Shown: positions 1-5,554, numbered from the stretch's first letter. The stretch is 6,285 bases of DNA from Planctomycetota bacterium (GCA_017885385.1 JAFNGF010000378.1:1143-7427); one strand, 5' to 3'. Numbers and translations are program-made. Notes: generated by a model not told the origin, from the sequence alone.

Positions 1-692
1 ATCGCGGCATAACCAGCAAATGCGGCTCGGCTGATGTGCTCGAAGAGCTGGGCGTCAAAATTGACGCCGGGCCTGCGATTGTGGCTGAGTGCATAAAACA
101 AGCCCATATCGGATTTATGTTTGCGCCGATGTTTCATCCGGCGATGAAATACGTGCAGCCAGTTCGCAAGACTCTGGGTTTTAGGACGGTATTTAACATC
201 CTGGGGCCTTTGGCCAATCCTGCTGGGGCGACAGCGCAGGTGCTCGGCGTGGGCGACGAAAGCTTGATGCAAGAAATAGCCGAGGCCCTTAAGCTGCTGG
301 GCGCCAGATACGCGATGGTGGTTCACAGTAACGGTCTGGACGAGATGAGCACCGCGGCTAAAACAAAAATAATTGAGCTAAAAGAGGGCGAAATTGTCGG
401 CAAAGAGCTGAACCCGCAGGATTTGGGTTTTGCGTTGGCCGATATAGAGCAGTTGAAAGTAACCGATGCCAAAGCCAGCGCCAAAATTCTCAGGGACATA
501 CTGAGCGGCAAGGAAGCCGGGCCGCGTAAAGATATTGTGATTCTTAATGCTGCCGCGGCGATAATCGCCGGCAATCTGGCGGACGATTTTGCCTCGGCAA
601 TACCCAAGGCCGAAGCCGCGCTCAGCAGCGGCAACGCATTGCGATGTCTGGAGAAGTTAATTGAGATTTCCAACCTGACCTGTCACTTGTAA
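1..692 (+). CDS. trpD: Anthranilate phosphoribosyltransferase, C-terminal part (5' truncated by window edge)
   Basis: TrpD transfers the phosphoribosyl group of PRPP to anthranilate, the second committed step of tryptophan synthesis, in the cytoplasm. The frame is open from base 3 with no stop, so the gene starts upstream of the window; 229 residues are visible of a family usually near 340. The missing part would hold the GTGGD PRPP-binding motif. Visible family motifs are SSK-like TSKCGSADVLEELG at the very start, the PMFHPAMKYVQPVRKTLGFRT block, the GPLANPA motif, and VVHSNGLDEMS. The last few residues (SNLTCHL) do not look like family sequence and fall in a 7-nt-phased repeat that continues past the stop. 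trpF follows after 44 nt. An internal GTG at 36 is not a real start, because conserved sequence precedes it in frame. Confidence 0.97.
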   Translation, partial: RGITSKCGSADVLEELGVKIDAGPAIVAECIKQAHIGFMFAPMFHPAMKYVQPVRKTLGFRTVFNILGPLANPAGATAQVLGVGDESLMQEIAEALKLLGARYAMVVHSNGLDEMSTAAKTKIIELKEGEIVGKELNPQDLGFALADIEQLKVTDAKASAKILRDILSGKEAGPRKDIVILNAAAAIIAGNLADDFASAIPKAEAALSSGNALRCLEKLIEISNLTCHL

Positions 693-733
693 CCGGTCCT
701 ACGAGCGACGGGCTACGAGTCACCGGCGACGAG
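671..733. repeat. Degenerate 7-nt-phased repeat spanning the trpD 3' end and the trpD-trpF gap
   Basis: Five consecutive heptads at 699-705, 706-712, 713-719, 720-726 and 727-733 fit NNACNNG, with ctacgag occurring twice and cgacgag/cgacggg twice. Upstream, 671-677 (caacctg), 683-689 (tcacttg) and 690-696 (taaccgg) fit the same pattern, with short phase slips at 678-682 and 697-698. The array therefore covers the last trpD codons, its stop codon and nearly the whole gap. Short heptanucleotide arrays are known in some bacteria, for example the STRR repeats of cyanobacteria; belonging to an equivalent family here is inference. It leaves no good Shine-Dalgarno site for trpF. Confidence 0.5.
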
Positions 734-736
734 CTT

Positions 737-1360
737 ATGTTGAGGGTAAAAGTCAAGATTTGCGGTTTTACCAATTACGAAGATGCTGCGGCAGCGATGG
801 AAATGGGCGCCGATTTATTAGGCTTTAATTTCTATCCGAAAAGTCCGAGACATATTTTGCCGGAGAAAGCGGCGCAAATAATAGGCAAACTGCCGGCTTT
901 TGTTGACATTGTCGGCGTGTTCGTCAATTCTTCGCTCGAAGAAATCCGGGATACGATTGACCTGTGCCGCTTGAGCTGGGTTCAGCTGCACGGCGATGAA
1001 AGCCCCCAGTTTTGCAGGGGGCTTCTTTCTCATAACGTCAGGACCATCAAGGCGATACGGGTGAAGGAACAAAGTGACATTGATAGGGCAGAGAGCTACT
1101 TTACCGACGCTGTCTTGCTGGACGCATTCGACCCGCAGAAATACGGCGGCACCGGACTGACCTTTGACTGGAATATCATAGGGCACATCGCAAAGCGAGT
1201 CTTTCTGGCCGGCGGAATAAATCCGGACAACGTGGCCCAAGCGCTTAAGCTGGGCATGTACGGGATTGATGTGTGCAGCGGCATCGAGACTCAGCCGGGC
1301 AAAAAAGACCACCAAAAGATGAGGAAACTGTTCGACAATATACGACACATAAGAGGATAA
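737..1360 (+). CDS. trpF: Phosphoribosylanthranilate isomerase
   Basis: TrpF is a cytoplasmic (beta/alpha)8-barrel enzyme that converts N-(5'-phosphoribosyl)anthranilate to the carboxyphenylamino-deoxyribulose phosphate by Amadori rearrangement. The 207-residue product has normal family length. Visible motifs are VKICG near the N terminus with the expected general-base Cys9, GADLLGFNFYPKSPRHI (25-40), VGVFVN (59-64), WVQLHGDE (81-88), LLDA with the expected general-acid Asp129, GGTGLTFDW (137-145), the phosphate-binding LAGGINPDN (157-165), and GIDVCSGIE..PG.KD at the end. ATG 737 is chosen because KICG starts only seven residues in; no clear Shine-Dalgarno site precedes it, only repeat-derived gacgag. 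It follows trpD by 44 nt and precedes trpB by 138 nt, so trpC is not in its frequent place before trpF. Confidence 0.97.
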   Translation: MLRVKVKICGFTNYEDAAAAMEMGADLLGFNFYPKSPRHILPEKAAQIIGKLPAFVDIVGVFVNSSLEEIRDTIDLCRLSWVQLHGDESPQFCRGLLSHNVRTIKAIRVKEQSDIDRAESYFTDAVLLDAFDPQKYGGTGLTFDWNIIGHIAKRVFLAGGINPDNVAQALKLGMYGIDVCSGIETQPGKKDHQKMRKLFDNIRHIRG

Positions 1361-1382
1361 ATCCAGAGGACGATAAGAAAAT

Positions 1383-1471
1383 CAAAATGCAAAATTCAAA
1401 GTGCAAAATTAAGGAAGTCATCGCCGCTTTGTGGCGATTCCGCGATTTTGATATTTTATCTTGCTTTTGCT
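1383..1471. repeat. AT-rich heptad and hairpin element in the trpF-trpB gap
   Basis: Four consecutive heptads, 1383-1389, 1390-1396, 1397-1403 and 1404-1410, fit caaartk (caaaatg, caaaatt, caaagtg, caaaatt). A hairpin follows: atcgccgc (1420-1427) pairs with gtggcgat (1431-1438) around a ttt loop, with one G-T pair. Past the hairpin, 1444-1471 is T-rich (gattttg, atatttt and similar) and is an imperfect reverse complement of the left heptads, so the whole is a long imperfect inverted repeat centred near 1429. The composition differs sharply from the flanking GC-richer trp genes. It looks like a small non-coding dispersed element; it has no ORF of its own. Whether it affects trpB expression cannot be read from the sequence. 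Confidence 0.5.
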
Positions 1472-1498
1472 TGCCGGTTACGAAGAAGGGAATAGGAC

Positions 1499-2677
1499 AT
1501 GAAATACAAGGGCAGATTCGGCGACTACGGCGGCTTTTATGTCCCGGAGGTCTTGATTCCGGCGCTGGAGGAGCTCGAACGGGCGTTTTATCGTTTCTAC
1601 CAGGATGAACAATTCGTAGGCGAGCTTGAGCAGCTTCTTAGAGACTATGCCGGCAGGCCCAGCCCGCTTTATTACGCCAAAAGGTTCAGCGAATATGTCG
1701 GCTTTAAGGTGTATCTGAAGCGCGAAGACCTTCTGCACGGCGGCGCTCACAAGGTCAACAACACGCTCGGCCAGGGACTTCTCGCCAAATATATGGGCAA
1801 GACCAAGCTCATCGCCGAAACCGGCGCCGGCCAGCACGGCCTGGCAACGGCAATGATCGGGGCGCTGTTCGGCATGGAGACGAAAATCTTTATGGGCGTT
1901 ACCGACATCGAGCGCCAGAGCGTCAACGTGCACAAAATGAAGCTCTGCGGCGCCGAGGTCATTGCCATCGAAGGCGGTACAGGCACGCTCAAAGACGCTA
2001 TAAATGACGCCCTTCGCTACTGGACTGCTCATGTTACCGATACGTTTTATCTTTTTGGTTCAGCCTGCGGGCCGCATCCCTATCCAACGATGGTAAGGCA
2101 TTTCCAAAGCCGCATCGGCAAGGAAGCGCGACTGCAATGCCTTGAAAAGATAGGCAGATTGCCGGACATAGTGGTTGCTTGTGTCGGCGGCGGAAGTAAC
2201 GCCATAGGCATTTTTTCAGGGTTCTTGGATGACAAGAATGTCAGGCTGATCGGCGTTGAAGCCGGCGGCAGAAGTCTGAGCAGCGGCAAACACGCTGCGA
2301 CACTGGCAGCCGGTCGTGTCGGAATCCTGCACGGGGCAAAAACCTACCTTCTGCAGGATGAACAAGGCCAGGTCAGCGAAACCGAATCGGTAAGTGCAGG
2401 TCTGGATTATCCGGCTGTTGGGCCGGAACACTGCTATTTGAAGGATAGCGGAAGGGCGCGGTACGTCGCCGCCCAGGACGATGATGTGCTTGACGCCTTC
2501 GAGCTGCTGACCAAGATGGAGGGCATACTGCCCGCTCTGGAACCGGCGCACGCTCTGGCATATCTTATCAGCCAAAAAGGGAAACTTGACCCTGAAACAA
2601 TCGTGGTGGCAAATCTCTCCGGTCGAGGTGATAAGGACGTCTCAATTGTGGAAAGATGCCGGCCTTTGGAAGATTGA
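1499..2677 (+). CDS. trpB: Tryptophan synthase beta subunit
   Basis: TrpB is the PLP-dependent subunit that joins indole and serine to give tryptophan, working in the cytoplasm as the alpha2-beta2 complex with TrpA. The 392 residues match the usual length of the main TrpB1 type. Visible are KREDLLHGGAHKVNNTLG (74-91) with the PLP lysine at Lys85, AETGAGQHG (106-114), which includes the catalytic Glu equivalent, FGSACGPHPYPTMVR (186-200), the PLP-phosphate loop GGGSNAIG (230-237), AGLDYPAVGPEH (300-311) with the inter-subunit signalling Asp, EGILPALEPAHA, and LSGRGDKD (373-380). ATG 1499 is supported by aaggg at 1486-1490 and by the canonical N terminus GRFGDYGGFYVPE. In the PHP region SAC replaces the commoner TVA, a mild variation. 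trpA follows after 30 nt. Confidence 0.99.
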   Translation: MKYKGRFGDYGGFYVPEVLIPALEELERAFYRFYQDEQFVGELEQLLRDYAGRPSPLYYAKRFSEYVGFKVYLKREDLLHGGAHKVNNTLGQGLLAKYMGKTKLIAETGAGQHGLATAMIGALFGMETKIFMGVTDIERQSVNVHKMKLCGAEVIAIEGGTGTLKDAINDALRYWTAHVTDTFYLFGSACGPHPYPTMVRHFQSRIGKEARLQCLEKIGRLPDIVVACVGGGSNAIGIFSGFLDDKNVRLIGVEAGGRSLSSGKHAATLAAGRVGILHGAKTYLLQDEQGQVSETESVSAGLDYPAVGPEHCYLKDSGRARYVAAQDDDVLDAFELLTKMEGILPALEPAHALAYLISQKGKLDPETIVVANLSGRGDKDVSIVERCRPLED

Positions 2678-2707
2678 CCACCGATAACGGGGAAGGACTG
2701 ACAGTAG

Positions 2708-3577
2708 ATGAAGACGTACAAGCAAGTTTTTTCCGAACTCGCGCAAGCCAATCGGGCGGCACTGATTCCATTTTTCGTCATCGGCGACCCGGATTTGGAT
2801 ACAAGTCTGGCAATCGTAAAAACAGCTATCGATGCCGGGGCGGATGTTCTGGAGCTGGGCATACCTTTCTCGGACCCGATAGCCGATGGCCCGACAATCC
2901 AGAAGGCCGATATCCGGGCGCTGAAAAGCGGGATGACTGTGCGAAAGGCCCTGGAGTTTATCCGTAACATCAAGGACCACAAAGACGTTCCCATCGGGTT
3001 GCTAATGTACTACAACCTAATTTATCAGTATGGAAAGGAGAGATTTTTCCGGGATTTTCACCAGGCCGGCGTCAATAGCGTTTTGGTCGCCGATATGAGC
3101 ATCGATGATGCCGATGAGATATATGATGCCGCTATTTCGGCAGGCCTGGATACGGTTTTTATGGTTACGCCGAATACCGAGCCGGCGCGAATGAAACTGA
3201 TTGCCTCGAAAACAACCGGCTTTATCTACACCGTGTCGGTGTTAGGCGTTACCGGCAGCAGGGCGGATCTGTCCGATGTGGTTGAAGGACTGATCGCCAA
3301 ATTGAAAAAGATTACGCCTGTGCCGGTTTGTGTGGGCTTTGGAATCAGCAAAGCCGAACACGCAGCCGCCATCGCCCGGGCCGGTGCTGACGGAGTGATC
3401 ATCGGCTCGAAAATAGCGGAACTGATCGAGCGGAATCTTTCCGATAAAGGAAAAATGCTGGCCGAAATCGCGGGTTTTATTGGCAAAGTCAGGCGTGCAA
3501 TCGGAAATTCCGTCGCAAAACCCCCAAATGAATCCTTCGACCCGGCTCAGGACGGGTTTGGGGGGCTAAATATTTAG
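2708..3577 (+). CDS. trpA: Tryptophan synthase alpha subunit with repeat-derived C-terminal tail
   Basis: TrpA cleaves indole-3-glycerol phosphate to indole and glyceraldehyde 3-phosphate and channels indole to TrpB. The (beta/alpha)8 barrel is clear: FFVIGDPDLDTS near residue 22, LELGIPFSDPIADGPTIQ (48-65) with catalytic Glu49 and Asp60 at the same numbers as in the Salmonella enzyme, the SVLGVTGSRADL active-site loop (177-188), VGFGISKAEH (209-218) and GADGVIIGSKI (226-236). ATG 2708 is preceded by ggaagga at 2691-2697. Family proteins usually end near residue 267 of this product (VRRAIGN). The remaining 22 residues, from Ser268 on, are encoded largely by an inverted repeat and end in FDPAQDGFGG, a peptide typical of translated REP-like DNA. 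This tail is probably non-functional but is translated. The gene ends the operon and faces the minus-strand pseudopilin gene. Confidence 0.98.
   Translation: MKTYKQVFSELAQANRAALIPFFVIGDPDLDTSLAIVKTAIDAGADVLELGIPFSDPIADGPTIQKADIRALKSGMTVRKALEFIRNIKDHKDVPIGLLMYYNLIYQYGKERFFRDFHQAGVNSVLVADMSIDDADEIYDAAISAGLDTVFMVTPNTEPARMKLIASKTTGFIYTVSVLGVTGSRADLSDVVEGLIAKLKKITPVPVCVGFGISKAEHAAAIARAGADGVIIGSKIAELIERNLSDKGKMLAEIAGFIGKVRRAIGNSVAKPPNESFDPAQDGFGGLNI
3521..3564. repeat. REP-like inverted repeat inside the trpA 3' end
   Basis: cccccaaa (3521-3528) is the exact reverse complement of tttggggg (3557-3564). The interior holds ccttcgacccggctcagga (3534-3552), which resembles the widespread REP-type core usually seen as cttcgacaagctcagga. 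A second stem, cccg (3541-3544) with cggg (3553-3556), can form inside. Immediately after comes a perfect 12-bp palindrome, ctaaatatttag (3566-3577), which includes the trpA stop. In this position the structure could stabilise or end the trp transcript, but it lacks a U-run, so a terminator role is only inferred. Confidence 0.6.
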
Positions 3578-3579
3578 CT

Positions 3580-3595
3580 CCACGGTGCTTCGTGG
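3580..3595. terminator. Possible bidirectional hairpin between convergent trpA and pseudopilin genes
   Basis: ccacg (3580-3584) pairs with cgtgg (3591-3595) around a 6-nt loop. It occupies almost the whole 20-nt space between the two stop codons, where a shared terminator would be expected. The stem is short and no T-run follows on either strand, so intrinsic termination would be weak. It may act together with the larger trpA-end inverted repeat. Confidence 0.3.
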
Positions 3596-3597
3596 TC

Positions 3598-4434
3598 TCA
3601 ATAGTCTTTCATGTGCCTCATCCATGCAGGCCAGTCCTGCGGCCTGACGCCGCCACTTTTGGTCCAGGGACCCGATGTGTCAAACTGGCGGCTCCATTTC
3701 AACGTCCAAAGCTGTTTGAGTCCGACCTTGCGAACCGACCAATCCATAAAGAGGCCGCTTACAAACCCATCGTGACGGGTGATGCAGAAAGAGTCCATAT
3801 TTTGTCCCGGCCAAATGCTCAGGTCCGGCGCATCTTCGTATGTGGGTGGGTGAGCGAAGGTGTCAGGCCACGCACCGGGCCGACGACTATCCAACAGGAC
3901 CGGTATGTTGTCTCCGTTCTTCTGATCGATGTGCTGCCATGCAGATTCGGCCAGATTTCTCGGAGCGCCGTAGTTCATAGCAAAGCACCAGCCGTTCGAG
4001 CCGTAGCTGCCGCATCGCCGGTGGTGATTGGGGCAAATCCAGGATTCAAACGTGCCAACCTGTTGCGCAAATCCAAATTTTCGCGCCATCGGGCAAAGAA
4101 AATGCTCGGCAAAACCGCCGCCGTAATATAGAATTGGATCAGCCGGGCACTCCCATTGGTGTTCTTGGTTGTCGGCGAACCGGCCTCCGTCATCCGCAGT
4201 ACGCGTCGCAAGAATCAGACCCCACTGGTGCAGGTTAGCCTGGCAGGCGACTGCCTTTGCCTGTCTGCTGGCGCGCTGCAGACTGGGCAGCAATATCGCC
4301 ATGAGCAGGGCGATTATGGCGATTACCACCAGAAGCTCTATTAGCGTGAACCCCGTTAGAAGACCACACCGAAGGCGGCGGTGCCGACAAATCTCAATCT
4401 CCTCTACCGGGGTGAAGCCTTTCTTTTGTCGCAT
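3598..4434 (-). CDS. Type II secretion/pseudopilin-like protein with prepilin N-terminal signal
   Basis: With start ATG 4434 the product has 278 residues. A 28-residue basic leader ends in TG, followed by FTLIELLVVIA and a hydrophobic helix of about 20 residues: the class III signal cut by prepilin peptidase between Gly28 and Phe29, with Glu at mature position 5. The mature protein of about 250 residues has a Cys/Trp/His-rich globular part (ICPNHHRRCGSYG, WCFAMNYG) and ends RHDGFVSGLFMDWSVRKVGL ... KDY, resembling the H-x-G / DG end of planctomycete prepilin-like (DUF1559-related) proteins. It would sit in the inner membrane or a pilus-like fibre; its substrate is unknown. The open frame runs up to 4575, but that would start upstream of the likely promoter. 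ATG 4434 has agga at 4444-4447 with a 9-nt spacer, whereas ATG 4443 has none. No secretion machinery genes are adjacent. Confidence 0.92.
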   Translation of the reverse strand: MRQKKGFTPVEEIEICRHRRLRCGLLTGFTLIELLVVIAIIALLMAILLPSLQRASRQAKAVACQANLHQWGLILATRTADDGGRFADNQEHQWECPADPILYYGGGFAEHFLCPMARKFGFAQQVGTFESWICPNHHRRCGSYGSNGWCFAMNYGAPRNLAESAWQHIDQKNGDNIPVLLDSRRPGAWPDTFAHPPTYEDAPDLSIWPGQNMDSFCITRHDGFVSGLFMDWSVRKVGLKQLWTLKWSRQFDTSGPWTKSGGVRPQDWPAWMRHMKDY

Positions 4435-4498
4435 GGCGGACATTCCTGATTCTGCCTGAACAGGAGTCTTCTGACCGACGTTCTTCAGCCGGAGGTAA

Positions 4499-4512
4499 CG
4501 TACCGAGGTACG
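4499..4512 (-). promoter_or_regulatory. 5'-leader hairpin of the pseudopilin-like mRNA
   Basis: cgtacc (4499-4504) and ggtacg (4507-4512) are exact reverse complements, so RNA from the minus strand can form a compact stem closed by a CUCG tetraloop. It falls within a few bases of the predicted transcript start. Such a 5' stem often protects mRNA from decay; that role is inference. I cannot match the leader to a known riboswitch. Confidence 0.4.
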
Positions 4513-4521
4513 GGCATCCGA

Positions 4522-4551
4522 ATTATAACCCGGCGCAGCGGGCCGGGACAA
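4522..4551 (-). promoter_or_regulatory. Likely sigma70-type promoter of the pseudopilin-like gene
   Basis: On the minus strand a perfect TATAAT (4527 down to 4522) lies 18 nt downstream of TTGTCC (4551 down to 4546), which matches the -35 consensus at four of six positions. Transcription would begin near 4515, giving a leader of about 80 nt. The spacer and part of the -35 form a GC-rich inverted repeat, cccggc (4529-4534) with gccggg (4542-4547), which could be an operator or chance. The position argues against any translation start upstream of 4515. Confidence 0.5.
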
Positions 4552-4610
4552 TCCTCTTTGGGCGAAAATCAGCATGCTTTTATCATAATAGGGGGCGGAC
4601 TTTTTTCGGT

Positions 4611-4696
4611 TTGACGCAATAAAAGCTTGCGTATTTGCGTCCCTCTCGTACAGTAAGATGTGTGTACGGCCCAGCGGGGAAAGTCCGCGTTGGTCC
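4611..4696 (+). promoter_or_regulatory. Possible promoter and structured leader upstream of the first secreted paralogue
   Basis: TTGACG (4611-4616) is a good -35-like hexamer, but the best -10 at a short 15-nt spacing is TATTTG (4632-4637), so the promoter call is weak. Inverted repeats are dense. acgcaa (4614-4619) can pair with ttgcgt (4627-4632), or with one more base as gacgcaa with ttgcgtc (4635-4641), and these two pairings exclude each other. cgtaca (4647-4652) pairs with tgtacg (4663-4668). gcggg (4674-4678) pairs with tccgc (4684-4688) around gaaag, and ggccca/tggtcc (4668-4673/4691-4696) extends that stem with one mismatch. I do not recognise a known riboswitch. Confidence 0.35.
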
Positions 4697-4721
4697 AGTT
4701 TAACAGTCTATCTTGCTTGTT

Positions 4722-4737
4722 GGAGGATAGTATTATG
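4722..4737 (+). promoter_or_regulatory. Shine-Dalgarno site and start codon of the first paralogue
   Basis: ggagg (4722-4726) sits 8 nt before ATG 4735. The element ttggagg..agta..tatgaa recurs at the second paralogue (5608-5628), which fixes both starts and excludes the GTG at 4660 that opens the same frame. The shared start region implies it was duplicated with the gene. Confidence 0.85.
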
Positions 4738-5436
4738 AAGAGGTACTCAATCCTAATGGTTGTGGTCTTGATGGTTTTGGCAGTAGCCTGGACTGCATTT
4801 GGGCAGCGCGAGGGCCAGCCGACAGAACGTCAGGGCTTCGGGCCTCAAATGTCCGAGGAGGAAAGGGCCAAGATGCGTGAACGTTTCCAGAACATGTCCG
4901 CGGAAGAAAAGGAGAAGTTCAGAACCCAAATGCGTGAGAAATTCGGCGCCGCAGGTGCAATGTTCGGGCGTGAAGCCCAGCTGGAAGCGATCAAAGCCAT
5001 CGAAGAGCAGCTGGCTAAGCTGAAGGCAGGGATGCAAGCCCCAGGCCTTGCACCGGGCAGGTCATTCCAGGACCTCTCTGAGGAAGAAAGAACCAAGTTA
5101 AGAGAACAGTCCACAAAAGCTCGCCAGGAAAGACAGAACGCGCTCACAACGATTATCGCACAGATTGCCAGACTGCAAGGTCGAATGCAGCCACCGGCAG
5201 AAGGTGAACAGCTCATCATTGTAAACACTGCTGATCTGAAGGCCGTTCGTGAGCTGGCGGTAAAAGAGAAGGCCAAGGAAACGGCTGACCGTCTCACGGC
5301 GCTGGTTGAAGCGGGCCAGAGAGGGTTTGGATTTGGCAGGTTTCCGTTTCCGGGCGGGCCCCCGGGCCAGCCGGGCGAGGGAGGAACCAGGCCAGGGCCG
5401 CAGCGGGGCGCGGGTACTCCCGGCGGGGCAGGCTGA
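4735..5436 (+). CDS. Small secreted charged-helix protein of unknown function, paralogue 1
   Basis: The 233-residue product begins with a classic signal peptide: MKRY, a hydrophobic core (residues 5-19) and a likely signal peptidase I site after Ala-Phe-Gly23, so it should be periplasmic or extracellular. The mature protein is rich in Glu, Lys, Arg and Gln and should be mostly helical. It contains SEEERAKMRERF (40-51), a second similar block to 70, AIKAIEEQLAKLKAGMQ (85-101), LSEEERTKLRE (114-124), ALTTIIAQIARLQGRMQ (136-152), then IIVNTADLKAVREL (161-174) and a helix to about 192. Residues 197-233 are a Gly/Pro/Arg low-complexity tail. It has no cysteine and no catalytic motif. The acidic SEEER helices recall Spy/CpxP-type periplasmic proteins only in composition. 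A paralogue lies 187 nt downstream in the same direction. I do not recognise a named family. Confidence 0.9.
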   Translation: MKRYSILMVVVLMVLAVAWTAFGQREGQPTERQGFGPQMSEEERAKMRERFQNMSAEEKEKFRTQMREKFGAAGAMFGREAQLEAIKAIEEQLAKLKAGMQAPGLAPGRSFQDLSEEERTKLREQSTKARQERQNALTTIIAQIARLQGRMQPPAEGEQLIIVNTADLKAVRELAVKEKAKETADRLTALVEAGQRGFGFGRFPFPGGPPGQPGEGGTRPGPQRGAGTPGGAG

Positions 5437-5451
5437 GACAATCTTGAATTA

Positions 5452-5554
5452 TAAAGTGAGCTAAAGTGCCTAAAGTGAGCTAAAGCTGTCCCGATTTATC
5501 GGGATAGACACTGTAGTCACTCAACACTTTAGGCAGTATAAAAGGCTGTAGTCA
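5452..5554. repeat. Repeat-rich spacer with inverted repeats between the two paralogues
   Basis: taaagtgagc (5452-5461), taaagtgcc (5462-5470), taaagtgagc (5471-5480) and taaagctgtc (5481-5490) are tandem near-copies. tgcctaaagtg (5467-5477) is the exact reverse complement of cactttaggca (5525-5535). Between them tcccgat (5489-5495) pairs with atcggga (5498-5504) around tt, extendable to a 10-bp stem with one G-T pair at 5486-5507. ctgtagtca occurs at 5511-5519 and again at 5546-5554. The set looks like a small dispersed non-coding element; the inner hairpin lacks a T-run, so it is not a convincing terminator. Confidence 0.5.

Noticed and set aside
699..733. Short regular repeats taken as a CRISPR-like array
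   Set aside because: Units are 7 nt and contiguous with no spacers, and no cas gene is near.
818..2994. Long minus-strand open frames opposite trpF, trpB and trpA (818-1348, 1478-2032, 2216-2575, 2434-2994)
   Set aside because: They lie wholly or mostly opposite genes with complete family motifs, lack recognisable products and ribosome-binding sites, and are explained by codon bias of the trp genes.
3592..4131. Plus-strand frame of 179 codons opposite the pseudopilin-like gene
   Set aside because: The minus strand carries the clear prepilin signal and family C-terminus; the plus frame has no recognisable domain.
4435..4575. N-terminal extension of the pseudopilin-like gene to 4575
   Set aside because: It would begin upstream of the predicted TATAAT and adds residues unlike a prepilin leader; ATG 4434 has the better ribosome-binding site.
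4676..4689. ggggaaagtccgcg resembles the 5' conserved gaggaaagtccg of bacterial RNase P RNA
   Set aside because: Only about ten bases match and the next gene starts about 50 nt later, leaving no room for the remaining several hundred bases or the other conserved regions of rnpB.
4660..4734. GTG start at 4660 for paralogue 1
   Set aside because: ATG 4735 has a strong ggagg site and a proper signal-peptide N terminus, matching paralogue 2.
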